DNA of 64,000 nucleotides from positions 71,293-135,292 of the forward strand of contig CDMY01000781.1 in assembly GCA_001179505.1 (NCBI GenBank). The letters are read 5' to 3'. Source of the DNA: Vitrella brassicaformis (Eukaryota > Sar > Vitrellaceae). The position numbers were made by a program, and so were the translations under genes. Below are positions 12,295 through 21,571 of the stretch, one piece after another (position 1 is the first letter of the stretch; each line of letters opens with the position of its first letter). The notes beneath the pieces were generated by a model that worked only from the letters and a program-made list of their open reading frames with translations, ran no database searches and had not been told where the DNA came from.

Positions 12295-13430
12295 ATGTTC
12301 AAGAAGAAGGCTGACGCGAAGGCTTCCCCGCCCTGTGGCGACTCCACCTACCCCGCCTTCGACGAGGAGGCTCCCGCGCCCACCGCAGCTGGCCGCACTC
12401 ACACGACCAAGGAGATCTCCTTGAAGATCTCCAAGGAGGGCACGGAGGGCAAGGAGGGCACGGAGATGAAGGAGATGAAGGAGATGAAGGCGGGGGAGAA
12501 GCGACTACTGACTGACTACTTGGGCGTGTGGCCCGCAGCGGGAAGAACGTGTGGGATGTGGCAGGAATCTGCTGCTACAGCGGTATGACCACAGGAACCT
12601 TGCACAGCCTCGTCTTCTTTGTGTTTGTCGCGTCATGGCCGTGTTGTGGTGTTCAGTTTTCCTGGTCGCGGCGACAGCTCTCGTGTTGCTGTTCGGCTTC
12701 CTCTCGGTTTCGGTGTTCCTCTTGTTTTGCACCGCCTTCGTCATGCTGAATGGAAAGACGCCCATTGTGACACCGTAAGCCGGGGCAAAGCACTCACTGA
12801 CAGACTGAGTGGCACCTGTGTCCATTGTGTCGTGTCGTGCCGTGTTGTGCTGCGGGAATGTTGTGGGTAGGGTCCACCATGAGGCTCCGCCGCCACCTCC
12901 TTACCACCCTTCTCCACCTGTGCGCACACACTTCTCCGAGCGGGCGCACGGCCAGCGCTCTGCGACGACGGACATCGCGTATAGGTGACACATGGGAACC
13001 ACACAATACGGATGGATGTTTGATTCGCGTGTGTGAGGGCGGGTGTGCTGTGTGGGTGTTCAGTGTTGGTGTGGAGTCGATGCGTCGTCTTGCTCGTGCT
13101 GGCCAGGTGTTTGAGCTGTCGTATGTGTCTGACGTCACACACAAGACCCACCGCATCGTAGTTCACGAGAAGGATATGAAAGAGCTCACCTCCGCGGCCG
13201 TCGACATACACGTACATCCAGAAAGAAAGAAACAACATGGTTCTGTCACTGCGCAACATGGTTCTGTCACTGCGTGTCAAGAGATCTTCTCGTCTGCCTG
13301 CAGCACATCATCTATCCCTTACTTTGTGGGATACGGGCATGCCTCGCCGATGCCGACCAGTCCGTCAGACGTGTGCACTCGCACAATGACCAAATGTGTG
13401 TGCGTCATTGCGCGTGTGCTCATGACGTAG
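12295..13430 (+). CDS. Single-pass membrane protein, unknown
   Basis: Five exons: 12295-12500, 12539-12582, 12657-12774, 12871-12984 and 13064-13430. The last four join in one frame through GT-AG introns. The first intron has no usable GT and is best read as a 38-bp GC-AG intron (12501-12538), which restores the frame. The protein has a Lys/Glu-rich N-terminus (MFKKKADAK; MKEMKEMK), a strong transmembrane helix (VFLVAATALVLLFGFLSV, about residues 85-110), a Pro-rich linker (VHHEAPPPPPYHPSPPV) and a soluble tail with VFELSYVSDVTHKTHRIVVH. The tail's last 65 or so residues are read through the antisense of the truncated enolase-superfamily gene (13233-13390), so the C-terminus is either exonised duplicated DNA or the true stop lies on an unseen splice. 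Family not recognised. Confidence 0.5.
13233..13274. repeat. 21-bp perfect tandem duplication
   Basis: The unit CAACATGGTTCTGTCACTGCG occurs twice back to back, 13233-13253 and 13254-13274. It sits at the edge of the block duplicated from 48.7 kb. Confidence 0.9.
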
Positions 13431-13768
13431 GCATTGTTGAAGGGCAGCTTCAGCCGACGGATCTCGATGGATATTATCTTGGTTCCTTTCTTGCGGCTCG
13501 GATGGTCGACAAGCTTAGCGGCCTGGATCTCCGCCTGGATCTCCTGACCACGGCCGACAAACGACGCACCTGCACACGGCGGGCGGACAAAAGACGGAGC
13601 CTCACATGCATAGATCTCAGGTATATCCGCCCACCGTGCATGTCGATATTGCAGTCCGTGCCCTCGCAGTCGGCATCGTAGCTCTCCTCGCCCACCCACA
13701 GCTCTGTAGGCAAACATCGTTGGCCACACGGCCGTTCGTGTGGACAAAAGGAGACCAAAATCGCGCAT
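13323..13768 (-). pseudogene. Truncated enolase-superfamily (MLE-like) gene fragment with novel 5' exons
   Basis: The exon 13569-13323 encodes ISIEIRRLKLPFNNAYV followed by VRVHTSDGLVGIGEACPYPT, homologous to the N-terminal capping domain of the full-length gene at 48607 (TSIECRRLQLPFNQPYV). The last 69 bp of the exon and the first 55 bp of the intron (13390-13267) differ from 48702-48825 at only about 4 of 124 positions. No barrel-domain exons follow. Using the next acceptor adds a few codons (QTRRSLDTQ) and a stop. Upstream exons absent from the parent can be joined in phase: 13768-13756, 13703-13635 (LWVGEESYDADCEGTDCN) and the 5' part of 13569 (GASFVGRGQEIQAEIQAAKL). Either a chimeric short gene or a decaying copy; catalytic Lys, Asp and Glu residues are missing, so it is not an active enzyme. 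Confidence 0.6.
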
Positions 13769-14037
13769 TTTGGGCATCTGCCATGGTGCATGGTCAGTTC
13801 GGAGCGTGTGTACGTCCATGTGGCTTACCTCGGCCATGGGTGCGCTGTGTTGCCTGGAGAGGCCACACGATAACGAGGAATCCGATTATTGATAGGAGAA
13901 TGGCCGACGTCAGATGCATCATCGCGCCACTGCGACGTCAAAAACGATTACAGACAACGCCGCGGGTCTAGAACACAAGGCTCGGAATTAATAGAGATCG
14001 CGTTTACGTTTGGCTCAAACCCACGACCTGCGCCACG
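13769..14037. promoter_or_regulatory. Divergent intergenic region, no shared motif
   Basis: This is 269 bp between the truncated MLE-like gene and the four-TM protein gene. Unlike most other divergent regions here, I find no TGCGAGCTT-like element. TGACGTC-like sequences are at 13909 and 13935. Confidence 0.3.
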
Positions 14038-15289
14038 ATGAGGCGAAGGCCCGCCAAGGTGGGCCTTGATGATGAAGGCGCAGGCTTCAAGCTGCCGCTG
14101 CTCAAGCGCTTCTGCGGCATCAATCTCATACTCGGGGCGAGCAAAGGGGGATGGATGCATCAGCGAATGGATGGATGGATGGACGAGCGTGTTGTGTATG
14201 CGTGTGCAGGTGGCGATTGTCGGTCTGATCAACCTCCTGTACAGCATCACGGTGATATCGCTCATGTCTAACAGGGACAAGATCCTTTTCTTCGACATCC
14301 CCCTGCCACCCAGCATTCAACTCGCACGTGCGTACGGACGGATAGATGGACGACACACACAACATAACATGACGCATGACGGATGCACTGCAGACATGCT
14401 CCCTCTCTCCCTCTCTCTCTTTTCTTTCTCTTCCAGTGGCGGCGTGGTCCCTTGTGGGCATTACGGTGGTGATAGCTGGCGTGTGGGGCGCCTACTATGG
14501 TGTATATTGGCACGTCCGCCTCTACTACTACTATCTGCTCATCGGCTGGGCCGCGCAGGCCCTTTGCCACTTGTTCGTCTTCGCACAAGGGGCGGGCCTC
14601 TGCGTGCTCGTGCCAGGTGAGTGAGCATATGGTGCAAATAACTGACACACTTGAGTTCGAAGACACATTTGTGTGTGGTGCAGAGTCGATTAAGGATACG
14701 GGTGGGCAGGAGGGTGCAGTGTGTGGGCTGCTGGGGCTGGGGATGTTCCTCGTCGACATCCTTATCAACTCGTTCTGGATATACGCCATATGGACAGGTG
14801 GGTGACCACCACACCACGCACTGCACAATGGATATTTCCATTGTTTGTGTGCTGTGTATGTGTCCATCCATCCATCCGTCAGTGTGGTCTGTTGCCGAGC
14901 ATATCCAGGCTACTGAGATATCAGCGTTCGTTGCCAAGAGTGCCCTCCTTGACCCAGAAAAACAGCGACTCCTTCTCGCAGGTACCAACGAGAGAGTGTT
15001 GCATACCTTCATCCACACACACACACACACACACACGCCCACGCATAAATGGTTTTTCTGATCTTCTGGCTGCGTACCGACAGACCGCTATGCAGCCGAG
15101 GGCCCCTCGGACAGCCCCGACATGTTCGCCCCGCCCCCTGGCAAGTCGCCCATTGGCCCGCCCATTCAGCAGCAGCAGCAGCAGCCGATCCCACATACTG
15201 CGCCTGTGTCCGGTGAGGGCTATGCTGGTGCGGTGGGGCAGTGGACGGATGCAAGGAGGGGCGGGGCTGACGTGTATGCCAGCTACTGA
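14038..15289 (+). CDS. Four-transmembrane protein, unknown, about 272 aa
   Basis: Six exons join in consistent phase: 14038-14136, 14210-14327, 14437-14616, 14684-14797, 14883-14981 and 15084-15289. The first intron is GC-AG (donor GGG|GCGAGC at 14137), since no GT gives an open join. A short basic N-terminus (MRRRPAKVGLDDEG) precedes four hydrophobic segments: VAIVGLINLLYSITVISLM, LVGITVVIAGVWGAYYGVYW, LLIGWAAQALCHLFVFAQGA and CGLLGLGMFLVDILINSFWI. The tail is Pro/Gln-rich with a six-Gln run and ends DVYASY. Both termini probably face the cytosol (even number of helices; inference). Spacing and tail resemble tetraspan families of protists, but I do not recognise one. Confidence 0.72.
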
Positions 15290-15839
15290 AGGCCGCTTGT
15301 AGATCTCAACAGCTGTCGCCGTGCTTCTTGCGTGCGGCCGTAGACGGCGGTCGACGGGCGAACGCAAGAAGCACGGCGACACAGCAATCGCATCCATGTA
15401 GAAGGAAACGAGCGAACGATAGACGTGTCTCCCTGTCTCGCTGTCTGTCTTCACCACAGACGGGCGGCAGCGGCTGGCAGGACCGACGATTCGCGTGTGC
15501 ATGTCCTGCAGCCCGGCCATGTATTTGTGTTTGGATACTCTCGGTACTCGGTATCTGCGAGCGTGTCCTGACAACCAAAAGAGGCGCTGATGTGCCTCTT
15601 GTGGATAAGTGGAGGCCTGTACAGTGTGCAACGAAAGCGCAGTCATCAAAAGATCCTTGAAAGATCCCCCCCGAGACTGCGCCCCCACACACCCCCCACG
15701 ACAAAACGCCCCTTCAAGTTGTTCCCATCGGCTACAGAACCATTGTGTGTGCTGTCATTCACCTTGTCATCATTCCACTAAGAAGCTGTCCCAAAGCCCT
15801 GGGCCATCAGCCGGTTCGACCGATTCTCATTCCCGTAAG
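15290..15839. other. Intergenic region with strong inverted repeat
   Basis: This is 550 bp between two same-strand genes. Apart from the 20-bp inverted repeat at 15314-15381 I see no gene. The 3' half is A/C-rich and probably holds the promoter of the gene at 15840. Confidence 0.5.
15314..15381. repeat. 20-bp perfect inverted repeat, 28-bp loop
   Basis: The left arm TGTCGCCGTGCTTCTTGCGT (15314-15333) and right arm (15362-15381) are exact reverse complements. The hairpin begins 25 bp after the stop of the four-TM protein and lies in its probable 3' UTR. The loop is itself GC-rich. Confidence 0.9.
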
Positions 15840-17996
15840 ATGTCTGACAAGAAGAGGATGGAACTATGGGACGAAAAGCATCACGGTGCGAGTGATGGAC
15901 AGCAGTCTTCGTCGGCTGATCCCCCCTCGTTCCCGAGTGACCACCACCTGAGAGACCGGTTCCCCAAGCTGCACGTGCAGTGTTGCAGTCGTTCCACGCT
16001 GACAGGTACGGCAGAGAACACATGTGACCGGTACGGCAACTGATCAATGGGGGAGCTACAAGCCTGTGGCATTCTCTCTCGTGACACTGTGTCCTCAGCT
16101 CCGTCGGGACCGGTCCTGAGAGAGCCCTCTCCCTCCGGTCTATCACCGACGGAAGAGGGGGCGGTGGCGCCGCCTCCCAGCATCGCCTCCATACCCGTCG
16201 GCGGGTGAGAGAGACACTCTCGGCCATCCGCCCATTCAGGGGTGATGTTATATGCGGCATGTGTGTTCAGGATGCTAGATGTGGAAGCGTCCGATGACGA
16301 GTCGCCCCTCGCCACGGCCCTGCTCAGACGAAAGGCAGCCAACCAGTTCTGCCGCCGTCTCCCCACAATGGCTGCAGCCTTTGGGCGTGGAGACGACCTC
16401 ACACTCACGCAAGGGGGCGACACCGAGGATGCATTCACGCGCGTCCGCAACCCGTCCTACATCATGCGCAAAACACAGAGCGAGTACTTCGAGGACCGCA
16501 CGGCCGAAGTAGAGCCGCGCAAACCGTCGCCTGGTGAGCGGCTGATGATTCTGGAGCGCCTGAGATTGCCCCTCGAGGGCGATGGCGCCCCGCCGGCACC
16601 TGAGAACGGAATCGAAGACGAGGAGACGGCTGACGATTCGCCGCTCGGGAAAGCTTTGGTGGAGCGGAAGAGACATATGCATCACCACCTTGGGGCAGCG
16701 ACAGCGACCCAGCAGGCGGCGCCCGAGCTCACGACAGTGGATCAAGACGGCGAGTGTCCCTCCCCCCTCGGTGCAGCCCTCCTGCAGCGGAAGAGGTCGG
16801 CACAGATGGCGCGGTCCACAGAGTCAGTTCCGCTCCCCTTCGTCCCGTCGATCGAGTACGATGACGAGGATTCCTCTTCCCGCATGGGCGAGGCCCTCCT
16901 GCAGCGCAAGCACACGTGGCAGCGGGCGCGGGCCGACACGGTGCCTGCCGGGGAGACCATCCCTGACGAGCTCGAGTATCACGAGGAGGGCGACTCTTCA
17001 CCGCTCGGCACGGCCCTCCTCCAACGCAAACGGTCCGCCCGAAGCAGGACGCACACGGACCTTCCCCTGGAAGACACAGGAGACCATATGGTGCACTCAC
17101 ATGCCCCTCCGGCACCAGTAGTCCCAGCAGCACCAGCACCCGAGAGGAATGTCCCGCCTCTGCCCTACCAGCCATCGTTCGAAGCCGTCGACAGGCCGAC
17201 GGGCGTTCTCGGGCAGGAGCTGGCAGCGCGGATGCTCGGGCAGGAGCCGGCAGATGCGCTGGAGACGGCCGCTGCCCCGCCGCTGCCGAGCGACACGTCG
17301 GATGAGATGCCCAGTGTGAGCCAGGATGACACCTCGCCATTCAGCAAGGCCCAACGACGACAGCTGGCACAGGAAGGCGGGGAAGGGGAGCTTGTTGTGC
17401 GGCAGTCCGTGACTGACTCGTCACTCGGCAGTTTCTTGTTGGAGCGCAAGCATGAGGTGCAGCGCCACCGTGACGAGCCGGCACCGGCCTCCGACCTGCA
17501 TCGGCGCAAGACCGCCCACCTCCTGGAGGAGGAGCTGCGTGAAGACAACGAAGACGCGTTCCTGAACCCCGAAGACACGATGGTGGGAAGAGCGGTGGAC
17601 CGGCCTCGAGACACCGACTACAACATCCCTTTCCATCCGTCGATCGAGCACCTCGAGCGCATGCGCGGCAGCACCGTCGGAACCCTCCCTCTGGCAGCAG
17701 CACCAGCACAGAAGCGGCTGCTGTCGCCCGAAGAACATGATGAGGACGACTATGACTCGACCGATGCGGGGGATTCTCCGTCCGTGTTAGGCGATGCTCT
17801 GTTGCTGCGCAAGCGGGAGAACGAGCTGTCTCGTTTGAGAGAACAGGCGGAGATCGACCAGCAGGCGACACAGCAGGAAGACTCGCTGCTTCAGCCGCCG
17901 GAGGGGGGAGGGGACGAGGAGCAGTCAGACGACCAATCTGCGCTCGGCAGTTTCTTGTTGGAGCGCAAGCATGAGAGGCAGCTGCACCGTGTGTGA
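15840..17996 (+). CDS. Protein with eight LGxxLLxRK motifs
   Basis: Exons 15840-16005, 16099-16204 and 16271-17996 join in phase 1 then 2, giving about 665 residues. The large last exon carries eight copies of a motif with consensus S-x-L-G-x-(A/F)-L-L-x-R-K-(R/H), for example SPLGKALVERKR, SPLGAALLQRKR, SSPLGTALLQRKR, SSLGSFLLERKH and SALGSFLLERKH, at 16293-16334, 16632-16670, 16752-16793, 16866-16910, 16992-17030, 17415-17450, 17772-17813 and 17931-17969. The last sits at the very C-terminus. A second motif, P-(F/Y)-x-P-S-(I/F)-E, occurs three times (PFVPSIE, PYQPSFE, PFHPSIE). The rest is acidic and probably disordered. No TM segment or signal peptide. Each motif looks like a short amphipathic helix with a basic end, suggesting repeated binding sites for a partner. 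Family not recognised. Confidence 0.8.
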
Positions 17997-18465
17997 GTAC
18001 GGGGTGGAAGGGGGCGTGTGTGTAGCTGGCTCTTCTTTTTTCTTCAAGTGAGAGAGAGAGAGACTCCAATTGAGAGACACAGCGAGGGAGACCGAGAGAG
18101 TGAGAGAGGGAGGTAGTAGGGATGAAGGGAAAAAGGGGAGGATGCACTCCTTGGGCAGGCAGACCCACAGGCTGCATTGGCACAGCACATGCATTGTGAT
18201 ATACACGTATACTGTGGTTGTATTTTTCTCCAACACACGTTCGGGTGCGGTGTGCATGGACACGATAGATAGGGTACCCTGCCTACATCACGTGGACGCA
18301 AACAAACACACAAAATCAATCAATGAATGAATGAATGCTGTCGTCAATAGCGACCGAATCGACCAGTCAAGTCAGTCCAGTGAAATGACACGCCCACACC
18401 CAACCCACATACAATGCAGACACAAACAAAATACTTGGAAGCGCCAAGTGACAGACACATCACAT
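17997..18465. other. Convergent intergenic region
   Basis: This is 469 bp between 3' ends. It holds GA-rich tracts (18048-18120) and a short AATG/AATC tandem (18317-18334). No gene was recognised. Confidence 0.55.
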
Positions 18466-21454
18466 CTAGCGGATGCTCTCGAGTTCCATGTTTTCTGCTT
18501 CGTCCGAACGGCTGGCCTGTTGTCTCTTCCACGCCCTGATCACATCCTGGGCGTTCGGCGGCCGCCCACCGCCACTGCCACTGCCACTGCCGTGACCATC
18601 GCCCCGCTTCACGCCTCTCGACCGCACAAACTGACGCTGCAGGGGCTTCACGTGCCGTTGTTGATGGTTGCTGCTTCTCTGTCTCTGCCCTGCGGCAACA
18701 CACGCCCTACACACAGAGAGAGAGGGAAGGCGCAGTGTCACTCGTGGCTCTTTTGTTTGCTTGTGGATGTCCTTTCCATCTCCCACAAGGACTGGCTGAC
18801 TGACTGAGTGACTGACTTGGCGGTCGTGGCGTTTTGGAATCCCCACTCTTGCTGGACTGCAGCCACTCGGACACTCTTGGCGGAGAGACGCTGAGACACC
18901 GGCGAGTGGCTTGACGACGATGGCTCTGGCGACGCTCTGTGTCGGGACCGCTTGTCCGACGCAGCTGTGTCGGGCGGTGTGGCCCACGCCGTGATGGCCT
19001 CGCCTTCATGCCCTCCTGCACCCCCTGCTTCAGTCATCATAGCCCGCGTGACGTTGGCCACCGCCTCAAGCAGGGCCTTGGGCGACGGGCGGGAGGGGTA
19101 GCCGTCACCCAGTATCTCGTGCGCATGCGCCGGCACCTCGAGTGAGAATGGCTCTCTGAGGAATTCGTGTGGCGGGTGGATGAAGGGGTTGACGTCGATG
19201 AGCGAGAAGAATGAAGGGTCCAAATCGATGCTGCCCGCCAGATCGAGGGCGGCAGTGAGTCGGTGGCGCAGCTGGTGACCACGGTGAGCCGCCTGTAGTG
19301 CCAGAGAGAAGGAGTCAACACAAAAGTGGAGGACTCACAGGGAGGTATCTGCCATGACTTGCCTGTATTTTGACTGCAGCCAGTCGTCTCTTTCTGTCAC
19401 ATGGCAGGGCGACACCCCGCCGTCTTAATGCACTCCTCGTTCGCCATCCTCGCCAACAACGCTGCACACAGCCTGCGGCAGACTCCGCCGCCTCTCGCCT
19501 CCCCTCCTTCTCGCGCCAGTAGTGTATGTATGCCCACGCGATCCGCATTGCAGCATCGCTGCGGACAGCATAACCCCGCCAGTGCCGCTGGATCTCCACT
19601 GCGGCCGCCTTCTCTCGGCATATGTGGCGCCAGCGGGCAAAAGTAGTGCGAAGGTAGCGGTGCTGCGTCCGATTGATCTGTGTGGCCACTTGCCGGTCCC
19701 GCCAGGCCTTCCTCCTCCGCAGCTCGTCGACGAGCCTTCTCGCCTTCTGTGCGCGCCACACCGATTGGATGACGGTGGCAGCAATGCCTCGCCGCCTCGC
19801 CATGTCTCTCCTCCTTCGAGAAACCTCGTGCCGGGCGAGACACCTTCTGACAGCCGCCTGAATCGCCACTGCAGCCGAATTTTCCCTCTCTCGTTTTAGG
19901 CGCTCCTCTTCCGCTGCCCTGGCCTTCTCGATGGCCAGCTCGTGTTTCCTTTTCTTGAGCTCCTGTCTGCCGTGCCGCCATCCGCGCCAAAGGGACTGGA
20001 TGCGGGTGGCCAAGCCCATCCGGCGATGACGCTTCTCCTCTTCTGCGCGTCGCTCTGCAAAGACACACCATGTGTGTGTGCTGTCTTATGGATGACTTCG
20101 TTTCTTTCTGCTGGATTGCTCACGTTGTCTGAGGGCTTCGCTATAGATCTCTTGTGCAGCCATGGCAGTGCACTCGCGTTGTCTGGATCGCTCCTCAGCA
20201 CGCATCAGCCAAGACATGGCGTCTTCCCTCTCCATCGAACGCCGGGAGGCCCTGCAGATAGGTGTTGGGGTCACATTGTTGTGCTCTCCCAGAGCAGTCA
20301 CTGTATCCTTGATTTCGCGCTGCCCACCTCTGTTGTTGTCGTTCCCAGGCGACGAACGCAAGCTGTCCTCGTTCTTCGTAGCACATGGCCGTCTCCTCAC
20401 GCAGCCGACGCCACTCCTCCTCTATCCTGCATTCACGAAGGAATGCGCATTCTTGCCAAAAGAAAAATATCTGCCTCTGTGTTCCTTGTACACCGCCACA
20501 CCTTTGTTTCTCCGCCTCGATGGCTGCAACACGGGCTCTGAAGGCTGTCTCGGCCTGTGTGCATGTGTAGACAAAGGCATACAAATAAGTGGTGCTTGCT
20601 GTGTCCTTCTCGCTCACCTCTCGGCGCTCTCTTTCCGCTTCTGCCATGCAGTCAGCTTGGAAATCCTCTCCTGCAGCCGGCTCCACATAACACGTGGCAG
20701 CGACATTGGGCACCTCTTCAGCCGTGTCGCGCCTAATGTCATCCGATAAAGGCAATGCGTCCTTCATATCTGATCCCTCAGTCGATAACGGGGGGTCCGC
20801 CGGGGCCTCCTGTGCTTGCGCTGCCTTTGGCTCTGCAGCCTTGTGTTCGATGTCTGGGGAGTTCGCAGCAGTTTGGGGCTTCTCTTCTGGTGTCTCCCTG
20901 TTCGGCGGCTGTGTTCTGGCAATGATTGCGGAAGCCGGGCGCATTCGAGCGCCTTCTTTCCTGCCCCTAGAGTCCTCAATCGCTGCAGCCTTCTGCGCAT
21001 CGATTGTCTTGAGCCTCTCCCGATACTGCCGCAGCGTGTCGGCGGCCTCTCTGCAGTCAGCAATGTCATCCTCGTCTCTCCCGATGGTGACAAATGCCTC
21101 CATGTCCCTCACCATGCTGTCCACAGACCGCTCGGGCAGCGCTGTGAGAGCCGTGAGCACCTCTGGCGGGCAGATCGGTGCCGTACTCGTGTCGGGGTCC
21201 AGTAGATGGTCGATTTTCCGCCTGGTCTCGGTCACTTGGGCGATGTCGGCGTCTCGATTGGTCTCCATGATGGATGAAAACTCATCCATTGCCTCGCTCA
21301 GGGCGTCAAGCAGGGCGGCAGTGGACGTGTCGGCTTCCGGCGGTGCGGAATCGTCCACCTCTTGTCTCATTTGCATGTCGATGTCCATCATAATGTCATC
21401 CTCGGACTCCCAGATGTCGTCGCATTCGAACTTGTCGTCGTATATCATCTGCAT
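18466..21454 (-). CDS. IQ-motif protein with acidic N-terminus
   Basis: Likely calmodulin- or myosin-light-chain-binding scaffold. Start ATG at 21454 (MQMIYDDKFECDD). Exon 1 (21454-20618) is acidic and Ala/Glu/Pro-rich. Two helical exons follow (about 20560-20315), then 20251-20124, 20054-19363, 19292-18817 and 18706-18466 (ends MELESIR). The exon 20054-19363 carries about five IQ motifs (TRIQSLWRGWRHGR, VAIQAAVRRCLARH, TVIQSVWRAQKARR, VEIQRHWRGYAVRS, CVQRCWRGWRTRS) and a partial sixth. The intron after the last has the donor CAG|GCAAGT, a textbook GC-AG site, and joins in phase 0. About 850 residues. No motor domain is seen. The join between the third and fourth exons is not resolved. Confidence 0.75.
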
Positions 21455-21571
21455 GAGAGATAAGCACCGCGGGGGGAGACTGCGGGCAGCTCGCACTGCC
21501 CCCGCGTCTCGACTGTGTGGACGAAATCCCTTCCGCTCCCTTCTCATCCTCAGAGCAGCGTATTGTCGAAG
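21455..21571. promoter_or_regulatory. 117-bp bidirectional promoter region
   Basis: Start codons of the IQ-motif gene (21454) and the multi-SPRY gene (21572) are only 117 bp apart, so both 5' UTRs and promoters must fit or overlap here. GCAGCTCGCACTG lies at 21486-21498. Confidence 0.5.

Noticed and set aside
12741-13280. 179-codon minus-strand frame opposite the membrane-protein gene
   Set aside because: The plus strand has phase-consistent exons and a TM helix; the minus frame has none and includes the tandem repeat.
13967-14037. Possible tRNA-like B box near GGGTTTGAGCC (minus)
   Set aside because: No matching T-stem or acceptor stem could be paired.
16275-16745. Minus-strand frame opposite the repeat protein
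   Set aside because: The plus frame shows conserved repeats; the minus is compositional.
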